A DNA stretch of 64,000 nucleotides, taken from Ideonella sp. Its GTDB lineage: Bacteria > Pseudomonadota > Gammaproteobacteria > Burkholderiales > Burkholderiaceae_C. Position numbers and translations under genes: made by a program. Where the stretch lies: contig JABTUC010000001.1 of NCBI GenBank assembly GCA_015075545.1, positions 1 through 64,000 on the forward strand, read 5' to 3'. Shown piece by piece: positions 28,238 to 39,383 of the stretch; positions within the stretch are counted from its first letter, which is position 1, and every line of letters starts with the position of its first letter. The notes under the pieces are model-generated. The model made no database searches. It was not told the DNA's origin and saw nothing but the letters and a program-made list of their open reading frames with translations.

Positions 28238-30050
28238 GATTCACGCCAGCCAGCGGCAGCTCCATGCGGTGTTCGTTGTCTTCGTCGACCTCGCCGGTAT
28301 AGCGAAAGCCCAGCTTCTCGTAGAACGGACCGGCGTGGCCCGGCAGCATCTGGTGCGACAGAGCAACGGACGCCACGCCGAGCCGGCGCGCCTCGTCGAT
28401 CACCCAGCGCATCGTGCGCGCGCCATAGCCCTTGCGCTGCTGGCCGGCATCGATCAGCAGCCGCCACACGTATAGCTGATCGGCTGGGTCTTCCGGGTCG
28501 CGCCGCGCGTCCCACAGCAACAGCAGGCCGACCGGCACTTCGCCGTCGTAGATCGCCAGCGGTCGTCCCGGCGCGCGCACCGACGCCTGCGCGAGCGACT
28601 TGGCCACCGACCCCACGAGCCCTTGCTGCTCGGGGGCGACGGCGAGGTCGAGCAGGCGGTCGACGTTGGCGTCGGTCACCGGGCGCAGGTGGAAGCCGTC
28701 GCCTTCGTCCTGCGGCAGCGACGCGTCGAGCCGCAGCTGCGCAGCGCGCGCGTGCGCGTGCAGGCCTTCGCCCAGCGCCAGCTCGGCGGCGATCGGGCCG
28801 AGCGCGCGGGCGCCGCGCGCGCTCACCTCGATCAGGCTCGAGCGCTTGACGAAGTCGTACACGCCCAGCGGCGAGGCGAAGCGCGCGCTGCCCGAGGTGG
28901 GCAGCACGTGGTTGGGCCCCGCGCAGTAGTCGCCCAGGCTCTCGCTGGTGTACGCGCCGAGGAAGATCGCGCCGGCGTGCTCGAGCAGCGGCTCCCAGCG
29001 CTGCGGCGCGCGCGCGCTGATCTCCAGGTGCTCCGGCGCGATGCGGTTGGCGATCGCGCAGGCCTCCTCCATCGAACGCGTGCGGATCAGCGCGCCGCGG
29101 CCCTCGAGCGACGCGCGGATCACCTCGCGCCGCGGCAGCCCGGGCAGCAGCCGCGCCATCGCCGAAGCCACCGCGTCGAGGTACGCCGCGTCGGGCGACA
29201 GCAGAACAGCCTGCGCGAGCTCGTCGTGCTCGGCCTGGCTGAAGAGATCCATCGCCACCCAGCCGGCCTCGGTGCTGCCGTCGGCGAGCACCAGGATCTC
29301 GCTCGGGCCGGCGACCATGTCGATGCCGACCGCGCCGAACACCCGCCGCTTGGCGCTGGCCACGTAGGCGTTGCCCGGGCCGACGATCTTGTCGACGCGC
29401 GGCACGGCGGCCGTGCCGTAGGCGAGCGCGGCGATCGCCTGCGCGCCGCCGATCGCGAACACGCGGTGCACGCCGGCCAGGTGCGCGGCCGCCAGCACGA
29501 GCGGGTTGCGCTGCGGAGCACCGCCTTCGCGCGCCGGCACCGGCACCGCCATCACGATCTCGCCGACGCCGGCCACCTGCGCGGGGATCGCGTTCATCAG
29601 CACCGACGACGGATACGCCGCCTTGCCGCCGGGCACGTAGATGCCCACGCGGTCGAGCGGCGTCACCTTCTGGCCCAGCAGCGTGCCGTCGGCGTCGCGC
29701 ACCTGCCAGCCCTGGCAGCAGGCGCGTTGCTGGTGCTCGTGGTAGCGGCGCACGCGCGCCGCGGCAGCCTGCAGCGCGCCGCGCTGTGCGGCGCCCAGGC
29801 CTTCGAACGCGCGCTGCAGCTCGTCGCGCGCGATCTCCAGCTCGCCGACGCTGGCGGCGCGCACGCCGTCGAGCCGCGCCGTGTGCTCCAGCAGGGCGGC
29901 GTCGCCGCGCGCACGCACGTCGGCGACGATGCGCTCGACGGCCTGCTCGATGGCGCGATCGGTCTCGCCCGACCACTGCAGCACGCGCTGCAGCCGTGCG
30001 TCGAAGTCGGCCTCGGTGGTCGACAGGCGGGCGATGCGCAGCACCGTCAT
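28230..30050 (-). CDS. hisD: Histidinol dehydrogenase fused to a C-terminal GNAT acetyltransferase
   Basis: 606 aa in one uninterrupted frame; ordinary HisD is about 435. Residues 1-440 are complete HisD (histidinol to histidine, NAD, zinc): [37 protein letters not shown], zinc/catalytic residues in SQAEHDE (272-275), APEHLE (His341), [13 protein letters not shown] (Asp374) and the terminal HAHAR (431-435). A short linker (SLPQDEGDG) leads to residues 451-606, a GNAT N-acetyltransferase: [11 protein letters not shown], then [32 protein letters not shown] with the acetyl-CoA loop QxxGYG (537-543), and [11 protein letters not shown]. This GNAT resembles polyamine/diamine acetyltransferase-like proteins. 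It overlaps hisG by 4 bp and hisC by 8 bp. The acetyl acceptor is unknown. Confidence 0.95.
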   Translation of the reverse strand: MTVLRIARLSTTEADFDARLQRVLQWSGETDRAIEQAVERIVADVRARGDAALLEHTARLDGVRAASVGELEIARDELQRAFEGLGAAQRGALQAAAARVRRYHEHQQRACCQGWQVRDADGTLLGQKVTPLDRVGIYVPGGKAAYPSSVLMNAIPAQVAGVGEIVMAVPVPAREGGAPQRNPLVLAAAHLAGVHRVFAIGGAQAIAALAYGTAAVPRVDKIVGPGNAYVASAKRRVFGAVGIDMVAGPSEILVLADGSTEAGWVAMDLFSQAEHDELAQAVLLSPDAAYLDAVASAMARLLPGLPRREVIRASLEGRGALIRTRSMEEACAIANRIAPEHLEISARAPQRWEPLLEHAGAIFLGAYTSESLGDYCAGPNHVLPTSGSARFASPLGVYDFVKRSSLIEVSARGARALGPIAAELALGEGLHAHARAAQLRLDASLPQDEGDGFHLRPVTDANVDRLLDLAVAPEQQGLVGSVAKSLAQASVRAPGRPLAIYDGEVPVGLLLLWDARRDPEDPADQLYVWRLLIDAGQQRKGYGARTMRWVIDEARRLGVASVALSHQMLPGHAGPFYEKLGFRYTGEVDEDNEHRMELPLAGVNHG

Positions 30051-30715
30051 GCGCTGCCCCTGCTCGCCGCGGCCAGCGCTTCGATCACCGGCCGTAGCGT
30101 CTCGCGCTCGAGCTTCAGCGACGCCGGATTCACCACCAGCCGGGCGCTGATGTCGATCACGCGCTCGACCTCGACCAGGTTGTTGGCCTTCAGCGTGTTG
30201 CCGGTGGACACCAGGTCGACGATGGCGTCGGCCAGGCCGGTGAGCGGCGCCAGCTCCATCGAGCCGTAGAGCTTGATGAGGTCGACGTGCACGCCCTTGT
30301 CGGCAAAGTGCTGCCGCGCGAGCTGCACGTACTTGGTGGCGACGCGGATGCGCGAGCCCTGCCGCACCGCTGCCGGATAGTCGAAGTCGGCGCGCACCGC
30401 CACGCTGAGGCGACAGCGCGCGATGCCGAGGTCGACCGGCTGGTACAGCCCCGCGGCGCCGCCCGCATGGCCCCAGGCGGCGTCGTGCTCGAGCAGCACG
30501 TCGAGGCCGACCACGCCGAGGTCGGCGCCGCCGTACTGCACGTAGGTCGGCACGTCGCTCGCGCGTACCAGCACCACGCGCAGGTCGGCGCGGTTGGTCG
30601 GCAGGATCAGCTTGCGCGAGGTCTCGGGATCCTCGAGCACCGACAGCCCCGCGCGCTGCAGCAGCGGCAGCGTCTCGTCGAAGATGCGCCCCTTCGACAG
30701 CGCCAGTGTCAGCAT
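30047..30715 (-). CDS. hisG: ATP phosphoribosyltransferase catalytic subunit, short form
   Basis: 222 aa. First, feedback-regulated step of histidine synthesis (ATP + PRPP). It is the short HisG type: [32 protein letters not shown] and the PRPP loop [16 protein letters not shown] are present, but the C-terminal ACT-like regulatory domain is absent. Short HisG needs HisZ, which is not in the window. Its stop overlaps the hisD start (ATGA). It begins 25 bp after murA. Confidence 0.97.
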   Translation of the reverse strand: MLTLALSKGRIFDETLPLLQRAGLSVLEDPETSRKLILPTNRADLRVVLVRASDVPTYVQYGGADLGVVGLDVLLEHDAAWGHAGGAAGLYQPVDLGIARCRLSVAVRADFDYPAAVRQGSRIRVATKYVQLARQHFADKGVHVDLIKLYGSMELAPLTGLADAIVDLVSTGNTLKANNLVEVERVIDISARLVVNPASLKLERETLRPVIEALAAASRGSA

Positions 30716-30740
30716 GACGGCCTCACGCCGTCGCAGAGCC

Positions 30741-32105
<1,365 letters not shown>

Positions 32106-32366
32106 TCAATGGTGATGGGGCTGGTTCTCGGCGGCCCACTCGGCCGGGGTGAGCGTCTTCATCGACAGCGCGTGAATCTGCTCGCGCATTTTATCGCCGA
32201 GCGCCTGGTACACCTGCTGGTGGCGCCGCACGCGCGGCAAGCCCTCGAACGCAGGCGACACGATGGTGGCGAAGAAGTGCCGCCCGTCGCCCTCGACCTC
32301 CAGGTGCCGGCACTCGAGCCCGGCCGCGATGAAGCGGCGCACGTCCTCAACGGTGGGTTCGGTCAT
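32106..32366 (-). CDS. ibaG: BolA family protein, IbaG-like
   Basis: 86 aa. The conserved BolA core FATIVSPAFEGLPRVRRHQQVYQAL and the ending IHALSMKTLTPAEW match IbaG rather than BolA. IbaG-type proteins bind [2Fe-2S] clusters with monothiol glutaredoxins and influence the envelope and lipid traffic. Its position between the ABC exporter and murA is conserved. The His-rich ending QPHHH is of unknown meaning. Confidence 0.93.
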   Translation of the reverse strand: MTEPTVEDVRRFIAAGLECRHLEVEGDGRHFFATIVSPAFEGLPRVRRHQQVYQALGDKMREQIHALSMKTLTPAEWAAENQPHHH

Positions 32367-32411
32367 GGCGGCGATTATCGCCGCTCCCGTCGCCGGCCCG
32401 GCGGCGCGGGG

Positions 32412-33182
32412 TCACGAGCGGATCTTGTAGCCGATGTGCAGCAGCCGCAGCGCGACCGTCGCGACGATCGCGAAACTCGCCACCACCACCGACAGGCTGA
32501 GCAGCGGCGGGACGTCGCTGACGCCGAAGAAGCCGCGCCGAAAGCCGTCGATCATGTAGAAGAACGGGTTGAGATGGCTCGCCGCGCGCCAGAACGGCGG
32601 CAGCGAGTGCACCGAATAGAACACCCCGGCCAGGAACGTCATCGGCACGACGATGAAGTTCTGGAACGCCGCCATCTGGTCGAACTTGTCGGCCCACAGC
32701 CCGGCGATGAGGCCGAACGAACCCATCATCGCCGCGCCGAGCACGCCGAACAGCACGATCCACCACGGCTCGCGCGGCATCTCCGGCACGAACCACGACG
32801 TCACCGCCAGCACGCCCACGCCCACCGCGAGCCCGCGCAGCACCGAGGCGCCGACATAGGCGGCGTACCAGGCCGCCGGCGACAACGGCGTCACCAGCAG
32901 GAACACCAGGTTGCCGGTGATCTTGCTCTGGATCAGCGACGAGCTGGAGTTCGCGAACGCGTTCTGCAGCACGCTCATCATCACCAGCCCGGGGATCAGG
33001 AAACTCGTGTAGCGCACGCCCGGGTACACGTGAACGCGGTCTTCCAGCACGTGGCCGAAGATCAGCAGGTAGAGCATCGCGGTCAGCACCGGCGCCGCGA
33101 CGGTCTGGAAGCCGACCTTCCAGAAGCGCAGCACCTCCTTGTGGAACAGGCTGCCCGCGCCGGCGAGCGTCGGTGCTCGCAT
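32412..33182 (-). CDS. yadH: ABC-2 type permease (YadH-like)
   Basis: 256 aa with about six hydrophobic segments (VAAPVLTAMLYLLIFG; LIPGLVMMSVL; LRGLAVGVGVLAV; WIVLFGVLGAAMMGSFGLIAG; FIVVPMTFLAGVFY; LSLSVVVASFAIVATVALRLL) and the ABC-2 signature region NPFFYMIDGFRRGFFG. It partners the ATPase just upstream. The start at 33182 (MRAPTLAGAG) gives the usual length; an ATG at 33242 would add 20 residues. Substrate unknown. Confidence 0.92.
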   Translation of the reverse strand: MRAPTLAGAGSLFHKEVLRFWKVGFQTVAAPVLTAMLYLLIFGHVLEDRVHVYPGVRYTSFLIPGLVMMSVLQNAFANSSSSLIQSKITGNLVFLLVTPLSPAAWYAAYVGASVLRGLAVGVGVLAVTSWFVPEMPREPWWIVLFGVLGAAMMGSFGLIAGLWADKFDQMAAFQNFIVVPMTFLAGVFYSVHSLPPFWRAASHLNPFFYMIDGFRRGFFGVSDVPPLLSLSVVVASFAIVATVALRLLHIGYKIRS

Positions 33183-33266
33183 GTCAGCGGCGCCCGGCGG
33201 CCCCAAGCCACCGACGCGTCGGCTCGGGAGGCGGCGCGCCATGCAGGCACGGAGGCACGCGCGGCG

Positions 33267-34253
<987 letters not shown>

Positions 34254-34261
34254 CGCAGGCG

Positions 34262-34267
34262 ATTGTA
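34262..34267 (-). promoter_or_regulatory. Putative -10 box of yadG (leaderless)
   Basis: TACAAT on the minus strand, 8 nt upstream of the yadG ATG, with no Shine-Dalgarno. It would give yadGH-ibaG-murA-his their own promoter. Confidence 0.45.
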
Positions 34268-34386
34268 GGCAGACGCCGCGCGGCCGTTCCGATGCAAGAA
34301 TGCGCCGCCATGGGCCCCCCAGCTCGCCACGCCGGCTGCCTCCCGAGGCGGCACGATCCTCGCGCCTGCCGCTCGCGCGTGCGCCC

Positions 34387-35061
34387 ATGACCGAGCGCAA
34401 GAAGCCCCGCCGCACCGCCGAGCGCATCCTCGAGGTGACGCTCGAGCTGTTCAACCGCTTCGGCGAGCCCAACGTCAGCACGACGGCGATCTCCGCCGAG
34501 ATGCGCATCAGCCCGGGCAACCTCTACTACCACTACCCCGCCAAGGACGAGCTGATCAACGCGCTGGTCGACCGCTACGAGCGCGCACTGGCCGAGCTGC
34601 TCGACGCCGCCGACGCCGTGCGCAACGTCGAGGATGCGTGGCTGCTGGTGCACATGCTGTTCGAGCTGATCTGGAGCTACCGTTTCCTGTACCGCGACCT
34701 GAACGACCTGCTGAGCAAGAACCGCCGGCTCGAGACGCACTTCCAGGCGGTGCTGCGCGACAAGGCGCGCGCCATCGAGGCGCTGCTCGACGGGCTGGCG
34801 CGCGGGCAGGCGATGGCCGCGCGGCCACCGGAGGCGGCCGCGGTGTCGCACGCGATGGTGGTAGTGCTGACCTACTGGCTGAGCTACGAGTACGTTCGCG
34901 ACCCGCGCCGCGCGCTCGAGCCCGACAGCGCCGCCGCGGCGCTCAGGCGCGGCGCGTTCCACGTGCTGAGCCTGCTGCTGCCGTACCTCGAGCCGGCAGC
35001 GCGCGCTCATCTGCTGGCGCTAGCCGGGGCCTACCAGGACAATGCGGCGGCGACCGCGTAG
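34387..35061 (+). CDS. TetR-family transcriptional regulator
   Basis: 224 aa. The N-terminal TetR helix-turn-helix is ERILEVTLELFNRFGEPNVSTTAISAEM followed by the hallmark PGNLYYHYPAKDEL (about 40-53). The C-terminal half (about 85-210) is a helical ligand domain with Leu/Tyr-rich helices (FELIWSYRFLYRDLNDLL), similar to TetR proteins next to lipid genes. The start at 34387 (MTERKKPRR) was chosen; an in-frame ATG at 34300 adds an Arg/Pro-rich tail unlike the family. It diverges from yadG and precedes a TPR gene by 30 bp. Targets are unknown. Confidence 0.88.
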   Translation: MTERKKPRRTAERILEVTLELFNRFGEPNVSTTAISAEMRISPGNLYYHYPAKDELINALVDRYERALAELLDAADAVRNVEDAWLLVHMLFELIWSYRFLYRDLNDLLSKNRRLETHFQAVLRDKARAIEALLDGLARGQAMAARPPEAAAVSHAMVVVLTYWLSYEYVRDPRRALEPDSAAAALRRGAFHVLSLLLPYLEPAARAHLLALAGAYQDNAAATA

Positions 35062-35091
35062 ACCGACAACGACCGAGAGGAGAACTGCCCG

Positions 35092-35865
35092 ATGGCCAAG
35101 TGGACGGCTTTCCCGTACGCCAGCGACGATTACCAGCTCGATGCGGCCGCGCTGAAGAAGCAATGGGCGCGCCTGCACGCCGGCGACGCCGAAGGCATGC
35201 CCAAGGACGACAAGGTGCTCGCGGCGTGGTCGCTGTTCCACGCAGGCGAGTTCCAGAAGGCCGCCGAGGCCGGCCTGAAGGCAGGCGGCGCCGGCATCAC
35301 GGTGGCCAACAAGGCGCAGTCGATCTACGCCAACTACCTCGAGAAGAGCGAGAAGAACAAGCTCGCGTTGTTCCTCGAGGTGGCCGAGCGCGCCGAGGCG
35401 CAGCAGAAGAGCGACCCGAAGAACCCGAATGCGTACTACTGGATGGCGTACGCGCTCGGCCGCTACAGCCAGGGCATCAGCGTGGCCAAGGCGCTGGCGC
35501 AAGGGCTCGGCGGCAAGGTCAAAGGGGCGCTCGAGACGACGATCAAGCTGGCACCGAAGCACGCCGACGCGCACATCGCGCTGGGCACCTTTCACGCCGA
35601 GGTGATCGACAAGGTCGGCAAGCTGCTCGGCAAGACGCAGGGTGCCGACGCGGCGGCCGGGCTGAAGATGTTCCAGCAGGCGCTGAAGCTCAACCCGGCC
35701 AGCGCGATCGCGCGCATCGAGTACGCCAACGGCCTGGTGATGCTCGAAGGCGACAAGCGGATGAAGGAGGCCGAGAAGCTCTACGCCGAGGCCGCCGCCT
35801 GCGAGCCGCTCGACGCGATGGAGCGGCTCGACGTCGAGATGGCCAAGGAAGAGCTGGAAGACTGA
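35092..35865 (+). CDS. Cytosolic TPR-like protein of unknown function
   Basis: 257 aa with no signal peptide. Helix-turn-helix repeats rich in Ala/Lys resemble tetratricopeptide repeats (AWSLFHAGEFQKAAEAGLKAG, NAYYWMAYALGRYSQG, HADAHIALGTFHAEV, SAIARIEYANGLVML). Strong ribosome-binding site GAGAGGAG before the ATG. It lies 30 bp after the TetR gene, probably cotranscribed, and converges with the wax ester synthase-like gene. The family is seen in Burkholderiales but its role is unknown. Confidence 0.8.
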   Translation: MAKWTAFPYASDDYQLDAAALKKQWARLHAGDAEGMPKDDKVLAAWSLFHAGEFQKAAEAGLKAGGAGITVANKAQSIYANYLEKSEKNKLALFLEVAERAEAQQKSDPKNPNAYYWMAYALGRYSQGISVAKALAQGLGGKVKGALETTIKLAPKHADAHIALGTFHAEVIDKVGKLLGKTQGADAAAGLKMFQQALKLNPASAIARIEYANGLVMLEGDKRMKEAEKLYAEAAACEPLDAMERLDVEMAKEELED

Positions 35866-35883
35866 CGCCTGCGCGGGCGCGCC

Positions 35884-37302
35884 TCACTGCCACGGCAGCA
35901 TCAGCGTCACCAGCAGCAAGCGATCGAACTCGGGCCCGAAGCGATCGATGATCGCCTGCGGGTCGGGGCACAGCGCAGCGTCGGTCATGAGGCCGAACTG
36001 CACGCCGCCTGCGTAGCTGAGGATCGACGCGCCGACGCCGATGTGCCCCGACGCCGGCACCCAGAACATCGTCTGCCGGACCTCGCGTCCGCAGAAGCGC
36101 AGCATCTTGGCCGGCCCCGGCACGTTGGTCATCACGGCGGTGGTTTTCTTGGCGAACAGGTCGAGGATCGCGTCCTGCAGCGGCTTGATCATCAGGCCGG
36201 CAACGGCCAGCACCGCGAACGCCAGCAGCGGCTGGTAGCTGCCCTTGAGCTCGCCCATGCGCTGGCGCACCGCGTAGACGCGCTCGATCGGGTTGTCGAT
36301 GCCGATCGGCAGCACCAGCGGCGCGAGGCCGAACTTGTTGCCGAGCTGCCAGGCCTGGTCGAGCGGGCGCAGGTTCACCGGCACCATCGCGCGGATCTCC
36401 TGCCCCGTGGGGTCGTCGCCGCGGTCGCGCAGGTAGGCGCCGATGGCACCGGCCGCGCACGACAGCAGCACGTCGTTGACCGAGCAGTGCAGCGCCTTGC
36501 CGATCATCTTGACCGCGTCGAGCGGAACCGGTTCGTTCCAGGCCACGCGCTTGCGGCCCGCGGGCATGCCCTTGAGCCGGGTACGAGAGTCATCGGGCAT
36601 CAGCAACAGCGCGGCCACGTCGCCGAGCAGCCGGTAGCCGACGCGCGCCAGCTCGAGCGAACCCAGCATCTGCTGCGGCTGCGACAACAGCTCGACCGAT
36701 CGCGCCACGCCCTTGCCGGTGATGCCCATCGCCTTGGCGGCGATATCGGCGAGCGGCTCGATCACGGCGTCGGACAGCCAGTCGCCCTGGCCATCGCCGG
36801 TGTTGCGGCGCGGCTTGCGCACCGGCGGTTCGGCGCCGCCATCGGTGATCGACAGCGCCACCGAGATCAGCGCGATGCCGTCGCCGACGCAGTGGTGGAT
36901 GCGCACGATCAGCGCGCAGCCGCCTTCGTAGCGCTCGACCAGATGAAACTGCCACAGCGGCCGCCGCGTGTCGAGCCGCCGGGTCGCGAGCTTGCCGCAC
37001 AGCGCCTGCAGCGCCTGGCGCTCGCTTTGCCCCTTGCGCGGCGCGAGTTTTTCGCGCACCACGTGGCGGCGGATGTCGAACTGCGCATCGTCGACCCACA
37101 GCGCGCCGAGCGCGTCGGGCACCACCTTCTGGCGGAAACGGTCGTAGCGCAGCAACTTGGCTTGGACGCGAGCGCACAACTCGTCGTAGTCGAGCGCGGG
37201 CTGCAGCAACCAGACCCCGACGATCATCATCAGGTTGACGTCGTTGTCCATGCGCAGCCAGGCGGTGTCGACGCGCGACATGCGTTCGCTGGCGGCAGGC
37301 AT
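35884..37302 (-). CDS. Wax ester synthase / diacylglycerol acyltransferase family (WS/DGAT)
   Basis: 472 aa. The catalytic HHxxxDG motif HHCVGDG is at 136-142, within a condensation-type acyltransferase fold. The N-terminus (DTAWLRMDNDVNLMMIVGVW) and conserved C-terminal PGPAKMLRFCGREV, SYAGGVQFGLMTD match WS/DGAT proteins that join acyl-CoA to fatty alcohols or diacylglycerol for storage lipid. It is divergent from an acyl-CoA-binding protein (101 bp apart), which fits use of acyl-CoA. The physiological product (wax ester, triacylglycerol or other) is not known. Confidence 0.92.
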   Translation of the reverse strand: MPAASERMSRVDTAWLRMDNDVNLMMIVGVWLLQPALDYDELCARVQAKLLRYDRFRQKVVPDALGALWVDDAQFDIRRHVVREKLAPRKGQSERQALQALCGKLATRRLDTRRPLWQFHLVERYEGGCALIVRIHHCVGDGIALISVALSITDGGAEPPVRKPRRNTGDGQGDWLSDAVIEPLADIAAKAMGITGKGVARSVELLSQPQQMLGSLELARVGYRLLGDVAALLLMPDDSRTRLKGMPAGRKRVAWNEPVPLDAVKMIGKALHCSVNDVLLSCAAGAIGAYLRDRGDDPTGQEIRAMVPVNLRPLDQAWQLGNKFGLAPLVLPIGIDNPIERVYAVRQRMGELKGSYQPLLAFAVLAVAGLMIKPLQDAILDLFAKKTTAVMTNVPGPAKMLRFCGREVRQTMFWVPASGHIGVGASILSYAGGVQFGLMTDAALCPDPQAIIDRFGPEFDRLLLVTLMLPWQ

Positions 37303-37403
37303 GCGGGGTCTCCTCGGTTGTCGTGTCCGCGCGAGGCGGCGGCTGCAACGATGCTGGCTAAGATGGCGGGCGTCAACCGCTGCAAGCCCGAAGGGAGCCC
37401 ACG

Positions 37404-37658
37404 ATGCCCGACCTGAAAGCCGCCTTCGAGAAGGCCGTCGCCGAGAGCAAGAGCCTGCCCGAGAAGCCCGACAACGCCACGCTGCTGCAGATCTACGCGC
37501 TGTACAAGCAGGCCACCGCCGGCGACGTCGATGGCAAGCGGCCCGGTTTCTCCGATCTGGTGGGCCGTGCCAAATGGGACGCCTGGAACGGCGTCAAGGG
37601 CAAGGCCGGGGCGGCGGCGATGCAGGAATACATCGACCTGATCGAGTCGCTGAAGTAA
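37404..37658 (+). CDS. Acyl-CoA-binding protein
   Basis: 84 aa, the full ACBP fold: LKAAFEKAVAESKSLPEKP, the signature LLQIYALYKQATAGDV (about 27-42) and KWDAWNGVKG with the conserved Trp/Lys. It binds long-chain acyl-CoA and buffers or delivers it. A ribosome-binding site (GAAGGGAG) and a TAAGAT box upstream are present. Divergent from WS/DGAT, the likely partner. Confidence 0.95.
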   Translation: MPDLKAAFEKAVAESKSLPEKPDNATLLQIYALYKQATAGDVDGKRPGFSDLVGRAKWDAWNGVKGKAGAAAMQEYIDLIESLK

Positions 37659-37715
37659 CCCGGCCTGCCCGGGGCGTTGCCGGATCGCCGCGCGAGCGCC
37701 ACCTCGCACCCGACG

Positions 37716-38048
37716 CTAACGCTTCTTGCGCGGCGCCGCCTTCTTCGCGGCGCCGCCCGCCTTGCCGAGCAGCGCGTCGAGCTTCTTCTCGATCTCGCCT
37801 TCGATCGTGCGCGCGAAGACGCCCAGCAGCAGGCCGAGCCTGGCCTCGAGGTCGAAGTGGTCGGGCGCCACGATCAGGCGGCCATCGACGCCCGTACGGG
37901 TGAACTCCACGGTGTCGCTGGTCTCGCCCTCGATCACCGTGCACTCCATGCCGAACTCGCGCTCGACCTCTTCGGCCCAGGCCCACGCCACCTTGCGCGA
38001 CCTGGCCAGCCCGAGGGCGTGCGGGCGGTGGATTCGGATGTCGGGCAT
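37716..38048 (-). CDS. Polyhydroxyalkanoic acid system family protein
   Basis: 110 aa. MPDIRIHRPHALGLARSRKVA and the centre (DTVEFTRTGVDGRLIVAPDHFDLEARLG) match the small PHA granule-region family (PF09650). An Ala/Lys-rich basic tail follows (GKAGGAAKKAAPRKKR), as in PhaF/phasin-like DNA- or granule-associating proteins. Its ATG directly follows the aminopeptidase stop, so the two are one operon. The exact role is unknown. Confidence 0.88.
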   Translation of the reverse strand: MPDIRIHRPHALGLARSRKVAWAWAEEVEREFGMECTVIEGETSDTVEFTRTGVDGRLIVAPDHFDLEARLGLLLGVFARTIEGEIEKKLDALLGKAGGAAKKAAPRKKR

Positions 38049-39152
38049 CTACGAGGCTCCCGTGGCGACGGCGTGCAGTGTGGCGTGGCGCTCGGCCTTG
38101 GGCAATGCGGCCAGGCGCTTCACCTCGGAATAGAAGGCGTCGAAGTCGCCGCCCTTGCGCTCGAACAGGCGCTCGAACTCGGGCACCAGGTCGTTGTACG
38201 CACCCTGCACGGCGAGCGCCGCGTTGTTGACGCGCGCGAAGAACGCGTCGTAGCCGGCGTAGCCGCCCCAGCGCTCGACCTTCAGGCGCGCGTAGTCGGC
38301 GCGCAGCGCCTCGAACAGCTCGGCCTTGCGTGCCCGCTTCTCCGGCTCGGGCAGCGCCGAGGCGTACAGCGCGGCGAGCGCGCCGCGAGTCTTCAGCGTC
38401 AGTGCGCGGAACTCCTCGCGCCGCGCCTGCGCGGCGTCGAACGCGCGCTGCGCCGCGGCACCGCCACCCTCGGCGGCCAGCCAGCGGGTGACGCCGATGC
38501 GCTCGACCGCCACCGCGAACGACTCGTTGAACGTGGTGTCGTCGGCGGCGTAGGCCACCTGGTGCGCGAGTTCGTGGAACACCAGCCGCGCCACCTCGGC
38601 GTCGGGCCAGGCGATGAAGGTCGACAGCAGCGGGTCGCCGCCGAGCCAGTTGGTCCAGCCGAGCGTCGAGTAGGCGGGCACGCCGTAGACATCGACCTCG
38701 AAGCCGTGCGCGCGCAGGTCCGCTGCCAGTGCCTCGGCACCGGTCTTGTGGAAGTAGCCGCGGTAGCCGACGCAGCCCATGATGGGAAAGCACCAGGTCT
38801 TCAGGGTCAGCGAAAGTTCGGGCGTGGCCACCACGTTCCACACCACCGCGGGCCGGCCGATGTCGGCGTAGCGGGTGTAGCTGGCGTTGTCGGGCAGGTG
38901 CAGCGCACGCACCGCGAAGACGCGGATGCGTTGCGCCCGCTCTAGCTCGCGCTTCAGGCCGTCGGGGGTCGCCGGGTCGGCCAGCCAGCGGTCGACCGGC
39001 CGCGCGCGCTGAAGCAACTCGAGATGCCCGGCCACCGACTGGCCGATGTAGCCGAGCGACGTGCAACCGCCGGTGCCGCACAGCACCACGGCCGCAACGC
39101 CGAGGGCCGCGATGCCGCCCAAGCCCGCCATCAGCAGCGCCGTACGTCGCAC
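38049..39152 (-). CDS. Lipoprotein aminopeptidase-like zinc metalloprotease (PF10023)
   Basis: 367 aa. A lipoprotein-type signal (GIAALGVAAVVLCGTGGC, lipid Cys30) precedes TSLGYIGQSVAGHLELL, typical of the 'putative aminopeptidase' family. The zinc motif HELAHQ with a downstream NESFAVAVER supplies two His and a Glu. Probably anchored to a membrane facing the periplasm. Substrate unknown. Confidence 0.88.
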   Translation of the reverse strand: MRRTALLMAGLGGIAALGVAAVVLCGTGGCTSLGYIGQSVAGHLELLQRARPVDRWLADPATPDGLKRELERAQRIRVFAVRALHLPDNASYTRYADIGRPAVVWNVVATPELSLTLKTWCFPIMGCVGYRGYFHKTGAEALAADLRAHGFEVDVYGVPAYSTLGWTNWLGGDPLLSTFIAWPDAEVARLVFHELAHQVAYAADDTTFNESFAVAVERIGVTRWLAAEGGGAAAQRAFDAAQARREEFRALTLKTRGALAALYASALPEPEKRARKAELFEALRADYARLKVERWGGYAGYDAFFARVNNAALAVQGAYNDLVPEFERLFERKGGDFDAFYSEVKRLAALPKAERHATLHAVATGAS

Positions 39153-39383
39153 CGCATTCGCCGCCGCGCGCTCACGCGGGCCGCTGCGCGACCGCTGCAG
39201 GCCCCGATCGGCGGTGCTCGCGCGTGCTGGCCGGCGCTGTGTCGTCGGCGAGATGCACCACCAGCAGGGCCCTCATGGCCCGACTATCGCACAACGGACT
39301 CGCGCCTCCCCGCGACCACGGTGCCGCGCTGCATGCGCAGCAGGGCCGGCGTACACTGGCCGGCCCACCCGGAGGCAGCCACC

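Noticed and set aside
28230-28700. The GNAT domain as a separate gene
   Set aside because: No stop separates it from hisD and there is no ATG or ribosome-binding site at the domain start; a fusion is the direct reading.
39153-39383. A ~34-codon minus-strand frame between the aminopeptidase and M20 genes
   Set aside because: No ribosome-binding site, no recognisable domain and biased composition; treated as non-coding.
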